A DNA stretch of 64,000 nucleotides from Gibbula magus. Lineage: Eukaryota; Mollusca; Gastropoda; Trochida; Trochidae. The translations under genes were made by a program, and so were the position numbers. Every line of letters starts with the position of its first letter. Position 1 is the stretch's first letter. Where the stretch lies: the NCBI GenBank assembly GCA_936450465.1, contig OW388293.1, forward strand, positions 25,135,860 through 25,199,859. The letters run 5' to 3'. The notes under the pieces were generated by a model. That model did no database searches. It was not told the origin of the DNA and saw only the letters and a list, made by a program, of their open reading frames with translations. Shown one piece after another: positions 12,750 through 23,650 of the stretch.

Positions 12750-13560
12750 AACCTTAAACCTAACTTTAACCTTAACCATAACCCAACCTAACCCTTACCA
12801 AAACCCTTACCTAACTCGTACAAAAACCCTTATCTAACCCAAACAAAAACCCTCACCTAGCCCAAACAAAAACCCTCACCTGACCCATACAAAAACCCTC
12901 ACCTAACCCAAACAAAAACCCTCACCTGACCCATACAAAAACCCCAGTCTGATTAAAATCCACCTTGTTCCGAGGAATAAAATTTGCAAAATTATGCATC
13001 TACCGGGATACGAACATGTTCTGTAGATTCCTCTCCACAAGGTCTGAGAACACCTCGTATAGGCGCATGTTCCGAACCAGTTTAGCACAGCAAAAGCCCA
13101 GTCAAATAGCTTACCAATCACAACGTAGTTTGGAAACGGTCACTGTTTTGAAAGCATTCGGAACAGACCAAAGGATAGCTGTTTGGAGTTATCTGCCCCT
13201 AGCTTCTCGCACCGAAAGCATTTGTTGGGCGTCTTTTGGTTGGCTACCTGAATTGCGCTCGAACACGCGAGTCTACGGGCTGTTTTCAGACGGTTTGGCG
13301 TGGAACCTACTACAGATATGAGTTCGTATCCCGGTAGATGCACTGTTTTGCAATTATTATTCCACGGAAAACCGTCGATTTTAATCAGACTGACAAAAAC
13401 CCTCATCTAACTTGTACAAAAACCCTCACCTTACTCATACAAAAACCCTCACCTAACCCAAAGAAAAACACTCACCTAACTCATGCAAAAACCCTTACCT
13501 GACGCATACAAAAACCCTCATCTAACCCATACTAAAACCCTTACCTGACGCATACCCTAA
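12750..13560 (+). repeat. 23-bp array 'acccaaacaaaaaccctcacct', split by an insertion
   Basis: C/A-rich 23-bp units with acccatac/acccaaac and aaaaaccctcacc run from about 12750 to 12944 and resume at 13393 to about 13560. They are not telomeric repeats despite local CCTAAC phrases. The block 12945-13392 between them is a separate TIR element. Confidence 0.85.
12945..13392. mobile_element. 448-bp TIR element inserted in the 23-bp array
   Basis: The ends are inverted copies over roughly 75-80 bp: each begins CAGTCTGATTAAAATC and includes GCATCTACCGGGATACGAAC. It is flanked by a 10-bp direct repeat acaaaaaccc (12935-12944, 13393-13402), although part of that identity could come from the array. 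ORFs across it on both strands (about 88-118 codons) follow from its higher GC content and are not transposases. The 9-10 bp duplication hints at a Mutator-like MITE. Confidence 0.88.
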
Positions 13561-13689
13561 TGTTACCCTACTTACTCCATCCACCCCAACCCTATATACC
13601 CCTTTTAGCCCTGACATACAGTACAAGACAGGGAGGAAGCTGTAGGTAAGACAGAGCTAGCTGCTATATAAGCTGAAGGCGCTACTCAC

Positions 13690-13793
13690 CACCTCTAGGG
13701 CTGTTTCCGTGGAGATCCGACCCTCCTTCACCATCAACATAAGCGCGATACGGTCCTCGTCACTCATCGTAATGTCCGATGCAATGGGGTCCC
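13690..13793 (-). CDS. Exon 7 (104 nt), BCAP-like C-terminal helical segment
   Basis: The exon lies between TTTCCAG and GAGGTG/GTGAGT, starts with two bases completing a Gly codon and ends in phase 0. It encodes 34 residues, from DPIASDITMS to TETALEV. The core DEDRIALMLMVKEGRISTE has the pattern 'helix, K-x-G-x-I-S/T, acidic, A-L/V' seen at the C terminus of human BCAP (PIK3AP1) as I recall it, with the preceding DP and A/T positions also matching in a gapless register. A similar short pattern occurs in bacterial SHOCT-like segments, so convergence is possible. GC content and codon use are clearly higher than in the surrounding AT-rich intron. Confidence 0.83.
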
Positions 13794-14590
13794 CTGGAAA
13801 GACAAGAGAAAATATAAAATTTTCACATTCTTAAACTTAACGTTTAACAGTTACTGCAAATGGAGACTTAATGCGGAGAGAAAATCATATTAGGTTTAAA
13901 GAGTACATTTTTCACTACATAGCATCAATGATGGACAACAAAAATCATAATTTTATTTAACAAGTATACAAAATGTAAGTCACAAAAACCCACATCTTCA
14001 AAGATTTCTGGTTTGAGTTATCGTTCAAACTGTTTTGTTTAAAAACATATTAACTTGGCAAGTCACAGGAGATGTTTTCAAGATGGTTATAAATTTTTGA
14101 CAGAACAATCAAACTTTGAAATTTCTTGTAGATATATTTGCCAGAATGTACCTGTGTTCCCTCTTGAAAGTCTATTATAAATGGCATGTATTTTTCTCTA
14201 ATTTACACCAAAGCCTTATTTATAAAAATAGTTTCATTCATTAACTGCTTCTTTGATTACGGTTCTTCAAGTTATATATGTATTCAGGGCATGACCAAGC
14301 AGAAATATCATGAATACTTCTGAACCAATATATTAATGGTTAATGATTAAGGAAGTTCATGCTAGTATTCGGTGGTTTTAGTTTGTCATGCTGAAGTCAT
14401 GGTTAGAAAAGAATATAGGTAACAGTAATGTGTGCTAAACCATTCGGAGTGACACATTTATAGGAATCACACCTCACTAACAAGGGAAGTAACCCAGGGT
14501 TGGCTGCTAACTAAGATTGGTATCCCACAGGAAGGATATATTTAACTCATGAGCTGGAAACAACTTCAAGTTTGCTAACAAACAATATAT
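13794..14590. other. Intron 6-7, nothing recognised in its first part
   Basis: AT-rich, no supported feature before the 22-bp array begins. Confidence 0.45.
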
Positions 14591-14594
14591 GAGT

Positions 14595-15175
14595 AAACCA
14601 ATGCAATCAAATCATATTCCCATTGCAATCAGGTCATATTCCCACTGCAATCAAGTTATATTTTCAGTGCCAACAAGTCATATTCCTACTGCAATCAGGT
14701 CTTATTCCTACTGAAATCAGGTCATATTCCCACTGCAATTGGGCCATATTTCTCCTGCCAACAAGTCATATTCCTACTGCAATCATGTAATATTCCCACT
14801 GCCAACATGTCACATTCCCACTGCAATCATGTCATTTTCCCACTGCCAACATGTCATATTCCTACTGCAATCATGTCATATTCCTACTGCCAACAAGTCA
14901 TATTCCTACTGCAATCATGTCATATTCCCACTGCCAACAAGACATTTTCCTACTGCAATCATGTAATATTTTCACTGCAATATGGTCAAATTCCCACTGC
15001 CAACAAGTCATATTCCCACTGCCAACAAGACATTTTCCTACTGCAATAATGTCATATTTTCACTGCAATCTGGTCAAATTCCCACTGCCAACAAGTCATA
15101 TTCCTACTGCAATCATGTCATATTCCCACTGCAATCAAGTAACATTGCTACTGCAATGAAGTTATATTCCCAAAG
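14595..15175 (+). repeat. 22-bp minisatellite (about 26 units)
   Basis: Units of type TCATATTCCCACTGCAATCA, alternating with 'ccaacaagtcatattcctactg' variants. Several overlapping ORFs of 70-100 codons in all plus-strand frames are a consequence of the repeat and are not genes. Confidence 0.92.
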
Positions 15176-15199
15176 CAGAGAAAGAGTTTCTGTTTCTTG

Positions 15200-16790
15200 C
15201 TGAATCAGCATTTTTAAGCCACGCCTGGACTGGAATATCAGAATGAATAGTAAACTCTGCACATTTGAAGTGTTGCATTCAATGGAGTATCTGCATTTAA
15301 GTTATTGTTATTGTTAAAGTAGAATTCCATGTTCTTTAGAGTTTAATATGTAGCCGAGCACTTTAATCACTTATTTACATATTCAAATTTATCAATTGGT
15401 AAATCAGAAGATTCAATAAGGCACTAAATTTGCAACAATATGAAACATATTTTATTAGCAATTTAAAATTGTGAAGATATCCAATGTGCCAACTCAGCAT
15501 AATTACAAAGCCAGAATATTATCATTATCTGCTTAATAATCACTTTTGCATTACATAGAGAAGGAATACCTGCACTAAATGCATACTCAGCAAATTGACC
15601 GAGGAACGGAAAGGGAAGTAACATTAACATGAGAGTCGGAAACAATCAAGCAAACAGCCATTGATTTCTGGTAATTATTTATGAACATGGCTATTGCCCC
15701 AAACAATAGAACAATGCATTGAGGGGACTCTCAGTCAGCTTTCTTCTTTATTTTGATTGTTAGAAAATACACCTGTGTACTAATTCATTTATTTATTGGT
15801 CTCGTGTCAATTTGATACAACTCTTACAGTGCCTCATACCCTTAAATCAATTTCCATAATTTCTAAAATTAACTATACATGATCTTGGAAGATAATTTAT
15901 CTACCTTCTTCACCTCAACTCCACATTGATATTGACAACTGTAATTCTATATCAAAATGGTTTTTAGTTTCACAAAAAAAATATTGATTGTAATTGTTCA
16001 TTATCCTTTGTTCCATTTCATTCTTCATTTTCACATTTATAGTTCAGTTAAACCCTGCTTCAATCTAGGTTAGATCCTAAATAGAACTACATCCAAACCA
16101 AGGAACAATGTACAAGAAAAGCAAGATTTATGGACGACTTTGTTGTTTGAAGAAAACCATGTTTAGAGCAATGGAGTTCACCCGTTGAAGGAGTAAGTAT
16201 ATTCTCTGAAACGTCATTTTTTTTACCAGAGGAAAAGCTCCTATCAAAACAGTTTGCTTTTCTTCCGTACTCAACTTCTAAATGCCCTTAAAAGGTTTGA
16301 ACTATTGCCAAAAATATAGAGTAAGCTACTGGAAAATGACCTAAAACCAATGAAATTAAAAAACTTTCACCACAGGGGTTTGCAACAAAAACCAAGGACA
16401 ATTAAAAGGTAATAAAGTTTAAATGAAGATAAAATTCAAATTTGTGATTTAACTGGTAGAAATGTAAGAATATTGCATGAGAACAATTTTTTGGCTTCGT
16501 TCATGTCATTTCAAAGATTCTTGATTCAAGTTCAAATACCTTTTCACTCATTTCATGCAACAATGAAAACAATATTAATAGCACGATGAAAAACAATTCA
16601 CAGAGTTAACACTACATTCAAACAATGCACAAACAGTTGCAAATACACAGCAAACAAACACAGAACACACATCACAGAAGACAGAACACATACCACAGAA
16701 GACATTATTTGGAAGGAACACCAAGAAACATCTACCAGACAGAAGCCTTCTAGAACATGCAAGTATCAGACCAAACTGTACCAAACTCCT
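15200..16790. other. Intron sequence, nothing recognised
   Basis: AT-rich. The open frame extending past exon 6 to 16575 is just read-through of the donor. Confidence 0.5.
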
Positions 16791-16810
16791 TGTAAGGAAG
16801 CTGAACTCAC

Positions 16811-16921
16811 CATAATAATACCTACACGAGTTTTGAAACTGATCTACAGCATATGAGTCAGTCCACATCCACTGTTGGCCGCGTTCGGTGTAAACAGGAA
16901 CTAGTCGGCGGGTCCCCGGAT
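16811..16921 (-). CDS. Exon 6 (111 nt), tyrosine/aromatic-rich segment
   Basis: The acceptor is GCTCCTGAAG and the donor TATG/GTGAGT. The exon enters in phase 1, completes an Asp codon and encodes PGTRRLVPVY to SCRYYY, leaving one base of a glycine codon. It is rich in Tyr, Trp and Arg (VPVYTERGQQWMWTDSYAVDQF), and I recognise no named domain. The acceptor has a poor polypyrimidine tract and falls at the first unit of a degenerate minisatellite (CATCTTCAGGAGCC type on the plus strand), so the repeat edge supplies the splice site. Using the next upstream AG would introduce a stop (TAA) in the required frame, which supports this boundary. Confidence 0.7.
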
Positions 16922-17570
16922 CTTCAGGAGCCAGATTATGGGTTATAGAGACATGCATACACATTTGGCATCTTCAGAAAGGTTATAAAGATATCTTTAT
17001 ACATTGGGGATCCTTAACCTTCCTCATCCTAAAACTTTGTTGCTACTTTTCTATTTCATGAAGGACGTTTGGCATTTTCTGGATATATTACTACTTCTTA
17101 AGTATTCTCTAAGTTACAATTCTAGTATTTTCAGGAGCAAAAAAGGTTATAGAGAGAGAACTCTCAGAACTTTATCAGGGCTTATAGAGACATTTTTATA
17201 CTTAACTTTGTAGCATCTTCAGGATTTTTATCAGGGTTTATAGAGACATGTAGTATGTACTTCATTTTTAGCATCTCTTGGAGCCAAATCAAGGGTATCA
17301 GAGACAGGCCTATACTACATCTTGCTAACTGATAACTCTGAATCTAACTTAGTAGCAACAGATTTTCCGTTTCAACCAAACCTTTGGCATTTTCAGGAGC
17401 AAAATCAGGATTAATTGAGATAGGTAAACAGTCAACTTTCTAGCATCATCAATGCCCAATTAAGATTTAGGGAGACATGTTACATTGGTACTCTAAACCT
17501 TCAGAACTTACAGTCTTTAGTATCAAATTGAACCATTTCTGCTTGACATAGAAGTTCCAGTATCTTCAGG
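16919..17570 (+). repeat. Degenerate minisatellite abutting exon 6
   Basis: Recurring 'gcatcttcaggagccaaatc' followed by 'agggttatagagacatg' at roughly 50-85 bp spacing (about 16920, 16970, 17130, 17213, 17270, 17387, 17442, 17560). The first unit overlaps the exon 6 acceptor on the opposite strand. Confidence 0.7.
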
Positions 17571-18044
17571 GGTCAATATGTAGTTACTTGACTTAAAGCA
17601 GTACACTTGACTTGTAATGGGAAGAAAAGTTTCAATGTGTAAATCAATTACACAAACAAAACATTTCGTATTATCTAACAAGAGAGGTTAGTGGAGATGA
17701 TCTATAAATCACGATAAGCTCGATCTGAACATTCAGCACTATCTGAATGAAATCTTTATGGAAAGCCAAACCACAGACCTATAGGGAAATCATGGTAGAA
17801 TGAAACAATGATCAAATTGACATAAATGTACCAAACTCAGGTCCTTATTTCAGACATGGAAGTAAGATGTAAATTATAACACTTTTCTGTGAATTTTGAT
17901 AAAGTTACTGAAAAAGTTTTAAATTTGGATAAAGGGGCTATTGTTTTTAAAAAAACAAACATTTCAGGGTTTCATTCTCAACTTTTAAAAACTGTTTTAA
18001 TCTCAAAGTTGTTCAACATATTTCCTGATACTTTTCAGAGGTGA

Positions 18045-18275
18045 GATACATTGATTTGGGGTGTAATGTCACTATCAAAAGTATTTCACGGCTGCTAGTA
18101 TTATAATTATTGCGGGGTGTTAGTCCACAAAACCAGTGTAGTCAAGCATTGCAATGAAACCTATGAGTTTCAGCTGGAACTAGCAAATCATGGAAGATAC
18201 TGAATTGAAATTCAGTGTGGCATTGCATCCAAACCTTACTGCATGTAGAACAGTTCTCTACAGTAAAGCTGTCAG
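18045..18275 (+). mobile_element. SINE-like repeat, plus orientation
   Basis: Shares 'agtatttcacggctgctagtat', 'cagctggaactagc' and 'aattcagtgtggcattgcat..aaaccttactgca' with the inverted copy at 36122-36325. Diverged by substitutions and small indels. No TSD could be read. Confidence 0.72.
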
Positions 18276-18479
18276 GCTACAGAATCACTATCAGTAAGGA
18301 GGGTGATTTAAGAGACTAGAGAGCATCATGGGAATACAAGAAACAATTGGGTCTCTGATTGGTTGTCCCAACAGGTAGTTATAGTTGTTAACCAAGACAA
18401 AGTAGGGAATATGACATGTCTATGTCATCCAAGAAAATTGGATTCTTATCAGTCAATAGACATCAAATTAAAGATGAAC

Positions 18480-18920
18480 TGATACAGTCTCTATAATTCT
18501 TTGTTCCGTATTTGGGGAATATATTCTTATCATTTCTTTTAGTTCTTGGTTCTATATGATAGAAATTGATATGTTCTTAATTCTACATTAAAATATCATT
18601 CTCTCATTAACATTTTCTTTGGTTTCAGGGGTTATAACAGAAAACATTTTCTTGGTTCGTGGTTCTAAAATTTGAGAACATTTTTTGTTTTGTTTTGTGG
18701 TTGCATATTTTGGGTAAAGTTTTTTTGTTTCTTGGTTGCATATTTGGAGAATCTTACCTCTATTTCTTGGTTCTAAATTTTGGTAAAGTTTTCTTTGGTT
18801 TTAGGTAGTTTATAAGAGGTAAAATATTATCTGGTTTTTGGTCTTTAGTTTGGGACTTTTTTTACTTCGATTCTTGGTTTTACATTTTGGGATGGTTTTC
18901 TTCAGTTTTAGATCTTATAT
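18480..18920 (+). repeat. T/G-rich degenerate minisatellite
   Basis: 'tttcttggttctaaattttgg' plus 'taaagttttctttggtttt' recurs about eight times with period near 48-60 bp. Old array. Confidence 0.6.
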
Positions 18921-19775
18921 CTTGGTAAAGATATTCAAGTCTGAGAGCTGATCAGCGGAAGCTGACGAAGCAAGCAACAACAAGGAGAGTGTGTGCGGTT
19001 TCCTCCTCTCTCATCCAGGAGTTGCATTCAGTTCTACAGCAAAACACCCTTGGAGCACTTGCATGCAAGCAATTTTGATAGAGATTGTGTCCATTTGATA
19101 TTCCATCCATTTTCACGTTATCTTTTTCAAACAAATTTGATTTGAATTCTTATCAATAGTTTGAACAAGACTACAGAAAATAGACATATTTCAAAGAACA
19201 CAATTTTAGGTCTCTTATTACCACAAAACAGACCATTTTCAGAAAGTCTGTCTAAAAGAGTTCAGGGGTGAAATGAGGAAATGAAAACAACTCTGATGAT
19301 AATGCCAATATCAGCAGCTACTGCTTCAATATCCTTGATAAATTCTTCCAGTATAAACATGAATATCAAGATGTTTTCTGATAAGCATCTTTTATTTCAC
19401 CAAGTATTTCAAATTTTGAACACGAAATAACACAGTAGCTGCTGATTGCTCTTTATCGACACAAGCTACAATAGGGAGGATAGCACATGGACCTTGGTGG
19501 AATGTACAGTAGCTAGCGTGGCGTGTACTATATACCGCAGACATTAATACATAAAAGCACTAAACACTGATATACCATGGATCAACCACAAGTGCTGCCA
19601 TTACTAATTCATCAGGTAGAGCTCTATACATGTGCAAGTGTGTACTGGGGATACCACAAGAAAACACATTATACAAGCGTGTATGCAAAGATGTTCTTGC
19701 CAAGATATATAACCTACCATACTTCCTCAAAACAACTCTCGCCTCAAATATACCCCGGTCTCAAATTGAACCAGG
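18921..19775. other. Intron sequence, nothing recognised
   Basis: No supported feature. Small ORFs only. Confidence 0.45.
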
Positions 19776-19779
19776 CAGT

Positions 19780-19975
19780 AAGGGGGTGTTAAGATATACT
19801 ACCATGAGTCTTGAATAAAACCAGGGTGGGTGAGGGGTGTTAAAATATACGACCCTGAGCCTTGAATAAAACCAGGCTGGCTGAGGGGTGTTAAAATATA
19901 CGACCCTGAGCCTTAAATAAAACCAGGCTGGCTGAGGGGGGGGTTAAGATATACGACCCTGGGGTCCTAAATTAT
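19780..19975 (+). repeat. 51-bp tandem repeat (4 units)
   Basis: 'ggtgttaaaatatacgaccc' followed by 'tgagccttgaataaaaccaggctggctgag' repeated at 19785, 19836, 19887 and about 19941. Confidence 0.85.
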
Positions 19976-20129
19976 ATATGAGGCATTGAATAGAACATGG
20001 GTCTCGATTATAAGCAGGGGGGTTAGTGAGTACTGAAGGAACTATAGGTTGTATTGAGGAAGTATGGTATTCACAAAAAAGCTTACAAGTAAAGCTTACA
20101 GCAAAGCTAATGAAGCAGACTTTGACATT

Positions 20130-20715
20130 CAGGATATGAAATGTGATATCAACTGACACAATTGTTCCATTACATAATTGATATAATGTCAATTGACACA
20201 ATTATTCCATCACATAATTGATATAATGTCAGTTAATGAGTATTGATTCATTATGATATAGAAAGGCAAACTCACACAAGCAAAATAGCTATTTTGACGT
20301 ATGACAATGACAAAGAGACAATTGCAAATTTACAATTTTGCCACATATATAAATGGCAAAATTAAAGCAGCACTTGAAAAATAACATATGCAGCATTTTC
20401 TATATCCACGGCTAAGAAATAAAAGACAATATACCTATCATATAGAGAATATAATGCTATAAGTCATATTCTACAAACATTAACATGTGGTGCCCACCTG
20501 AATGTTGCTTGTATGAGTTTTTCCGTCCAGATTTTCGGATTCCAAGATTTCGGAGAAATTTGCCAAGCGATGATGACTTCTTGCCTTCAATCTGTGAGTT
20601 CTCTCTGAAGTCTGAAAGTACAGAGGGTCTCCTATAGTCTATAATACAAGGTGAAGTCTGGAAGGAAGTACAAGAAGGTCCCCATAGTCTATAATACAAG
20701 GTGAAGGACCTGTCT
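20130..20715 (+). repeat. Two small direct duplications
   Basis: 'attgacacaatt.ttccat.acat' followed by 'aattgatataatgtca' is present twice at 20150-20230. 'atagtctataatacaaggtg' plus 'aag' is present twice at 20630-20710. Confidence 0.6.
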
Positions 20716-20719
20716 GATG

Positions 20720-22000
20720 TTGCAGCACTCTAATGGCAGAAGACTAATACTGGAATATGTCTCCAGAGAATATCATGGCTAAATCAGACTGAAATTGAAA
20801 ACCTTCTTCTGCCATTACAGCTATCAGTGGTTTTACTTGGACCTCTTGTAAAATATGATCTTGTTGCTTTCAGTAACTGTAGGAATATCCTATAAGCTAA
20901 TAATAATCTACTACAAGGGGACATTAGAGTCTCCATTTTATGACAAAGAGCTAAGTCCACACATAAAATAGATAGAGATTTCTTGTAAAATGTGATGCCG
21001 TTACCAAACTCAATTGTAGGTATTTCAAAATATCGTGTGACATACTTTCATTGTATTGCCATTTACAATAAAATTATTAAGTACATCAAATATTTATACA
21101 TCAAGGCTTTTGTAGAACTTTATGCTACTAGAAGCATTAAAATATCATATAATCATGTTGAGATTTTCAAAGGAACATCTGTCTGTAATTAACAAATACC
21201 ATAAAAAAGAATATGATAAAATACTATGTAATAACATGAAGCCTTGATGTAGGTCTGACAAATTGGATGTTACCACAATTAGTAATTGACTTTGAAGTTA
21301 TGTAGACAAAAGAAGGTCAAATTATGTACTTGTAAAACTAATTATGTAAGGAGTTACATCAATGACACCATATCATGGAATTATCTTTGAAATTATCTGT
21401 GTCACTCACGATAACAAGCAAGGATATGAATGTGTGAATGTATTATTGTTTGTAATATCTTATACATAGTATTACTGATTATATATATCTTATACAGAGT
21501 GTTGCTATAAGTACATTTGTCAAGTGTCAAAGATAAATGAAAATTCTATCTCATACAAACAAATATGTCAGTTGGTAAGCAGCTTGGTTAGCAGTTAGCA
21601 TTAGCAATGGCTGCATGTCTCTTATATTGCTTGACAGATTAATCATGTTTGGTAAACTGAAAAACATCTTAAATATGAAGAACATATGTATCATAATCTA
21701 AATTCAACTATGAATATTAATTTGGATATCAAGAATAATCTAGACTTGTTAAAGTTATTACACTAATTGAAGAGAAAGAAATAGTTAATCATCAAAATTT
21801 AACTTGAATAAGATTAAATAAATGTAATTAGCAAGGCTCAAAAGCGAGAGCATAGGTTGTTAATTAAACGGACGTTGGCTGCAATCTACAAACGCAAGGT
21901 ACTGACTGGTATTGTGTGGTACATACTGAGGAATATATTCTTCATTTCATTATCCACGAGCAAAGGAAGGTTGGCATGAACATTTGGTACCCAAGACCAG
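20720..22000. other. AT-rich intron, nothing recognised
   Basis: No coding or repeat signal that I can support. Confidence 0.45.
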
Positions 22001-22004
22001 GATT

Positions 22005-22205
22005 TTCCAAGCTCTCATTCATCTAAGATGGTACTAAAATGGAACTTTAATATATGTACTTGTGCTAAATGTATCTTAGCACTAAGAAAGCTTAGAAACA
22101 TAAACCAGAATCTTGTTTTCTAAGCTTTCTTAGTTCTAAGATAGTTATAAGTACCATACATTAATTTTGTCATGGTTATCTTAGCGCCAAGAGAGCTTGG
22201 AACAT
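22005..22205. repeat. About 200-bp foldback
   Basis: Two arms of roughly 95 bp, 'ttccaagctctc..' to 'cactaagaaagcttagaaa' and the inverted copy, with the inner stem (22072-22145) close to perfect around a 17-nt loop. Related half-copies appear near 31000-31040 and 36010-36110. Confidence 0.72.
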
Positions 22206-23290
22206 AAGGTCCCAGATTCCCAAAAGCTTGTAGGCAAAGAAGGTCCTAATATATTACAGGTTCGAACACCTGGGGCCTCGAGCAGGTCTCATGTAACTTG
22301 CAAGATTAAATCAAAGCTTTTAACAACTTGGCATTATTGGTAATTAGTAGAGTCACCCATTGGACCAGGATACGGGTTAGCAAAGGTTGTATCAGAGGAT
22401 AGGTAGTGGTAAGGAGGAAGGAGTCGATATATTCACATGATTTTCACTTCAAATTGTCACAAATAATTCTTGAGCTTACTTACGGAAATATTCCTGGTGG
22501 CCAGGATGAAACTTATTATCAGATACTAAACTTGTTATAGATATTGTCCGTAAAGCCTAAAACATTATTTTCCAATTTCTATCGACAATTTGAACATGGG
22601 TTTTAACTAAACGGTTTTAAATCATCATTCATCAGTTCGGCATTATATTCCATTTTTTTTTTCTAAACCACTGTGACAAGTTTGCTGAAAATCATATGAA
22701 TATATATGTTAATTAAAGGAAGGGAAATATTAGAGTTCAAGCAATAACAACCAATCACGTTACAAAGGAACCAAAACGGTTAAATGTGTGAAAATTTGAT
22801 GACTACCTGGCTGGACGAGTTTTCGAGAAAAAAGACAACAAACACCTGTGGGATAAATATTGAGGAGAACTAGTTGCTATGACAACACATAAATACATGG
22901 ATGTTTGGATGACAATAGGTGAAGCACTACTGGATGATAGACACATACAAACATACAAAGGATATACAATAGTGTATATAGATAGATTCATGCTTGAAAT
23001 GTTTGGGATTTTGGTTTGGAGGGGTATGACGATGAGACATGCCTGGGAACTTCTACCTAACTATGAGTCTCAAACTGGTGAGGTGAGATGAGATGATGTG
23101 GAGTTTACACTTCTATCATGGCAGCTAGTTTTATTGCAGGGAGAAATTTCATAGACTGCATGACTTTATTCCTAATAGTTTCTGGAAAATGGTTTGAAAG
23201 GACACAGAGAAATGCAAATGAACTGGATTCATATTGCATGCAGGTGAAAATGATTTCCTTTGACTATATCTATTAAGGGCTGGATGTATC
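22206..23290. other. Intron sequence, nothing recognised
   Basis: No supported feature. Confidence 0.45.
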
Positions 23291-23299
23291 TAGATATTT

Positions 23300-23650
23300 A
23301 GATAGAAGGAAGTTAAGGTTGCCTGTGGAACAATGAATAAAGAGGGGATGGAACTGATGGAATTGAGATTCGAAATAAAAGGGATGAATGGATGGATCAA
23401 AATAACAAAACAAAAGCATGGATGAACTGGTGGGTGGTTGCAAGGGTTTTGAATGGAATGAAGAACGGATTGATGGCAGACTGGATGAATGGATACATTG
23501 AACAAATGAATGTCGAAATGGACGAATGATTGGATGGGCAAGTATGTGGATGGAACGAGTGAAATGGATGGGTGGTAGGTTAATGGGTGGATGGTTGAAT
23601 GGGTGAGAGGGGTGGATGGTTGAATAGGTGGATGAATGAATGAATGATCT
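23300..23650 (+). repeat. Degenerate TGGA/GAATGGATG-rich tract
   Basis: Imperfect 4-bp motif (atgg, gatg, gaatg) across about 330 bp. The 138-codon minus-strand ORF rich in HPxI/HPP is its translation and not a gene. Confidence 0.75.

Noticed and set aside
12720..12860. Interstitial telomere repeat (CCTAAC phrases)
   Set aside because: The unit is a 23-bp acccaaacaaaaaccctcacc repeat, not TTAGGG or a variant in series.
12965..13406. 118- and 88-codon ORFs as possible transposase
   Set aside because: Lie inside a 448-bp TIR element; too short, no catalytic motif, open on both strands because of base composition.
14739..15203. Four overlapping plus-strand ORFs rich in CHIPTA
   Set aside because: Products of the 22-bp minisatellite.
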